The notes below the pieces were generated by a model. It worked only from the letters and a program-made list of their open reading frames with translations, was not told the DNA's origin and did no database searches. Positions 63,600 through 64,000 of a stretch of DNA of 64,000 nt are shown here, piece by piece. Location of the stretch: positions 1-64,000 of the forward strand of contig NZ_JQBR01000009.1 in NCBI RefSeq assembly GCF_001438655.1, in the 5' to 3' direction. Position 1 is the first letter of the stretch. Every line of letters starts with the position of its first letter. The position numbers were made by a program, and so were the translations under genes. This stretch comes from Pediococcus cellicola. GTDB lineage: Bacteria; Bacillota; Bacilli; Lactobacillales; Lactobacillaceae.

Positions 63600-64000
63600 T
63601 TGGAAAAACAAACTGTACAAGACGCTTTTAAATTCTTATATCAAGAAAATCGTGAAAAGATTATTTACGGCGCAGCCAAAAAGCTGCATCTACATCCAGC
63701 ACAAACAAATTATGAAGACTTTATTCAAGAAGGCTATCTTACTTTTGTCCAAGCTTATGATCGTTATCCGTCATCTCCATTGGACAATCCGCAAAAGTTT
63801 TGCATTTATGCCTACCAGGCTGTATACTGGCGGTTCCTAGATCTGATTCGGCAATCAAATCGGTTAGCGGATCAGATCGAAGTGAACCCACTTCCCTTAG
63901 TGAATCAGGCACACTCTAACTTAGAGGAAGCATTTGAAGCCATCTACCAAGACGAATTATTTGCACAGCTTTACAATTCTTGTACAAAGTCAGAACAAAT
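63600..64000 (+). CDS. SigH/ComX-like sigma factor, cut by the right edge
   Basis: TTG at 63600 lies nine bases after AAGGAG. The frame is open to the window end (133 codons): MEKQTVQDAFKFLYQEN, then YEDFIQEGYLTFVQAYDRYP, FCIYAYQAVYWRFLDLIRQ. This is the region-2 pattern of small sigma-70 factors: GYLTFVQAY matches the helix that contacts core polymerase and AYQAVYWRFLDLIRQ the -10 recognition helix. It resembles the SigH/ComX factors of lactobacilli, in which it controls competence genes. The rest lies outside the window. Family by pattern. Confidence 0.75.
   Translation, partial: MEKQTVQDAFKFLYQENREKIIYGAAKKLHLHPAQTNYEDFIQEGYLTFVQAYDRYPSSPLDNPQKFCIYAYQAVYWRFLDLIRQSNRLADQIEVNPLPLVNQAHSNLEEAFEAIYQDELFAQLYNSCTKSEQ

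Noticed and set aside
63571-63840. 89-residue plus-strand ORF near the right edge
   Set aside because: Wrong frame over the sigma factor gene; the frame from TTG 63600 is the one with family patterns and a ribosome site.

Overview
The window looks like a chromosomal segment of a low-GC Gram-positive lactic acid bacterium of the Lactobacillaceae. It has an L-lactate dehydrogenase, a maltose phosphorylase pathway, the acpS-alr-mazEF block, AmaP/Gls24 stress proteins and Apf-type LysM proteins, with AGGAGG-type ribosome binding sites and frequent TTG starts. From memory of gene order (ldh and a sigH-like gene some 60 kb apart) a Latilactobacillus (sakei/curvatus group) is my best guess; this is inference. 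No rRNA, tRNA, prophage or CRISPR array was seen.

Layout. 1-700: a decayed IS3-type orfA and a small membrane protein gene frameshifted in an A tract. 850-5470: ldh, an L,D-transpeptidase, a CBS protein, and queT behind a preQ1-I riboswitch. 5450-14090 (mostly minus strand): DUF488, mazEF, alr, acpS, cshA, murF, an unknown protein, htpX and lemA. 14190-25300: LMW phosphatase, sortase, MFS pump, rpmE type B, rho, a MurA paralog with Asp in place of the catalytic Cys, pyrG with a CTP-sensing attenuator, rpoE, a DUF1934 protein, an HD hydrolase and a HAD phosphatase. 25370-34240: membrane proteins, a small gene graveyard (GW-domain protein fragment facing a truncated response regulator), the SDR-amaP-DUF2273-gls24 stress operon, corA, a TPR lipoprotein, a YdcF protein and pnuC. 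34313-34605: three tandem ~104-bp repeats ending in an 89-nt foldback, the least explained structure here. 34615-40470: glsB-type protein, aldo/keto reductase, APC permease, peptidase C26, DegV, ROK protein.

41149-56825 is a carbon-utilisation region. A LacI-type regulator, three GH13 enzymes, a CUT1-type ABC importer (binding lipoprotein, two permeases, ATPase), a DUF624 protein, maltose phosphorylase, beta-phosphoglucomutase and aldose 1-epimerase together suggest import of malto- or isomalto-oligosaccharides, hydrolysis and phosphorolysis to glucose plus beta-glucose 1-phosphate, and entry into glycolysis as glucose 6-phosphate. A cre-like site, a TGTTACCGGTAACA palindrome and related copies mark catabolite and substrate control. 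Acetate kinase (57040) follows divergently.

58300-64000: MATE pump, two paralogous secreted LysM proteins with different C-terminal lysozyme-like or Apf-like domains, an Eis-type acetyltransferase, a small membrane protein and, cut by the right edge, a SigH/ComX-like sigma factor with a TTG start.
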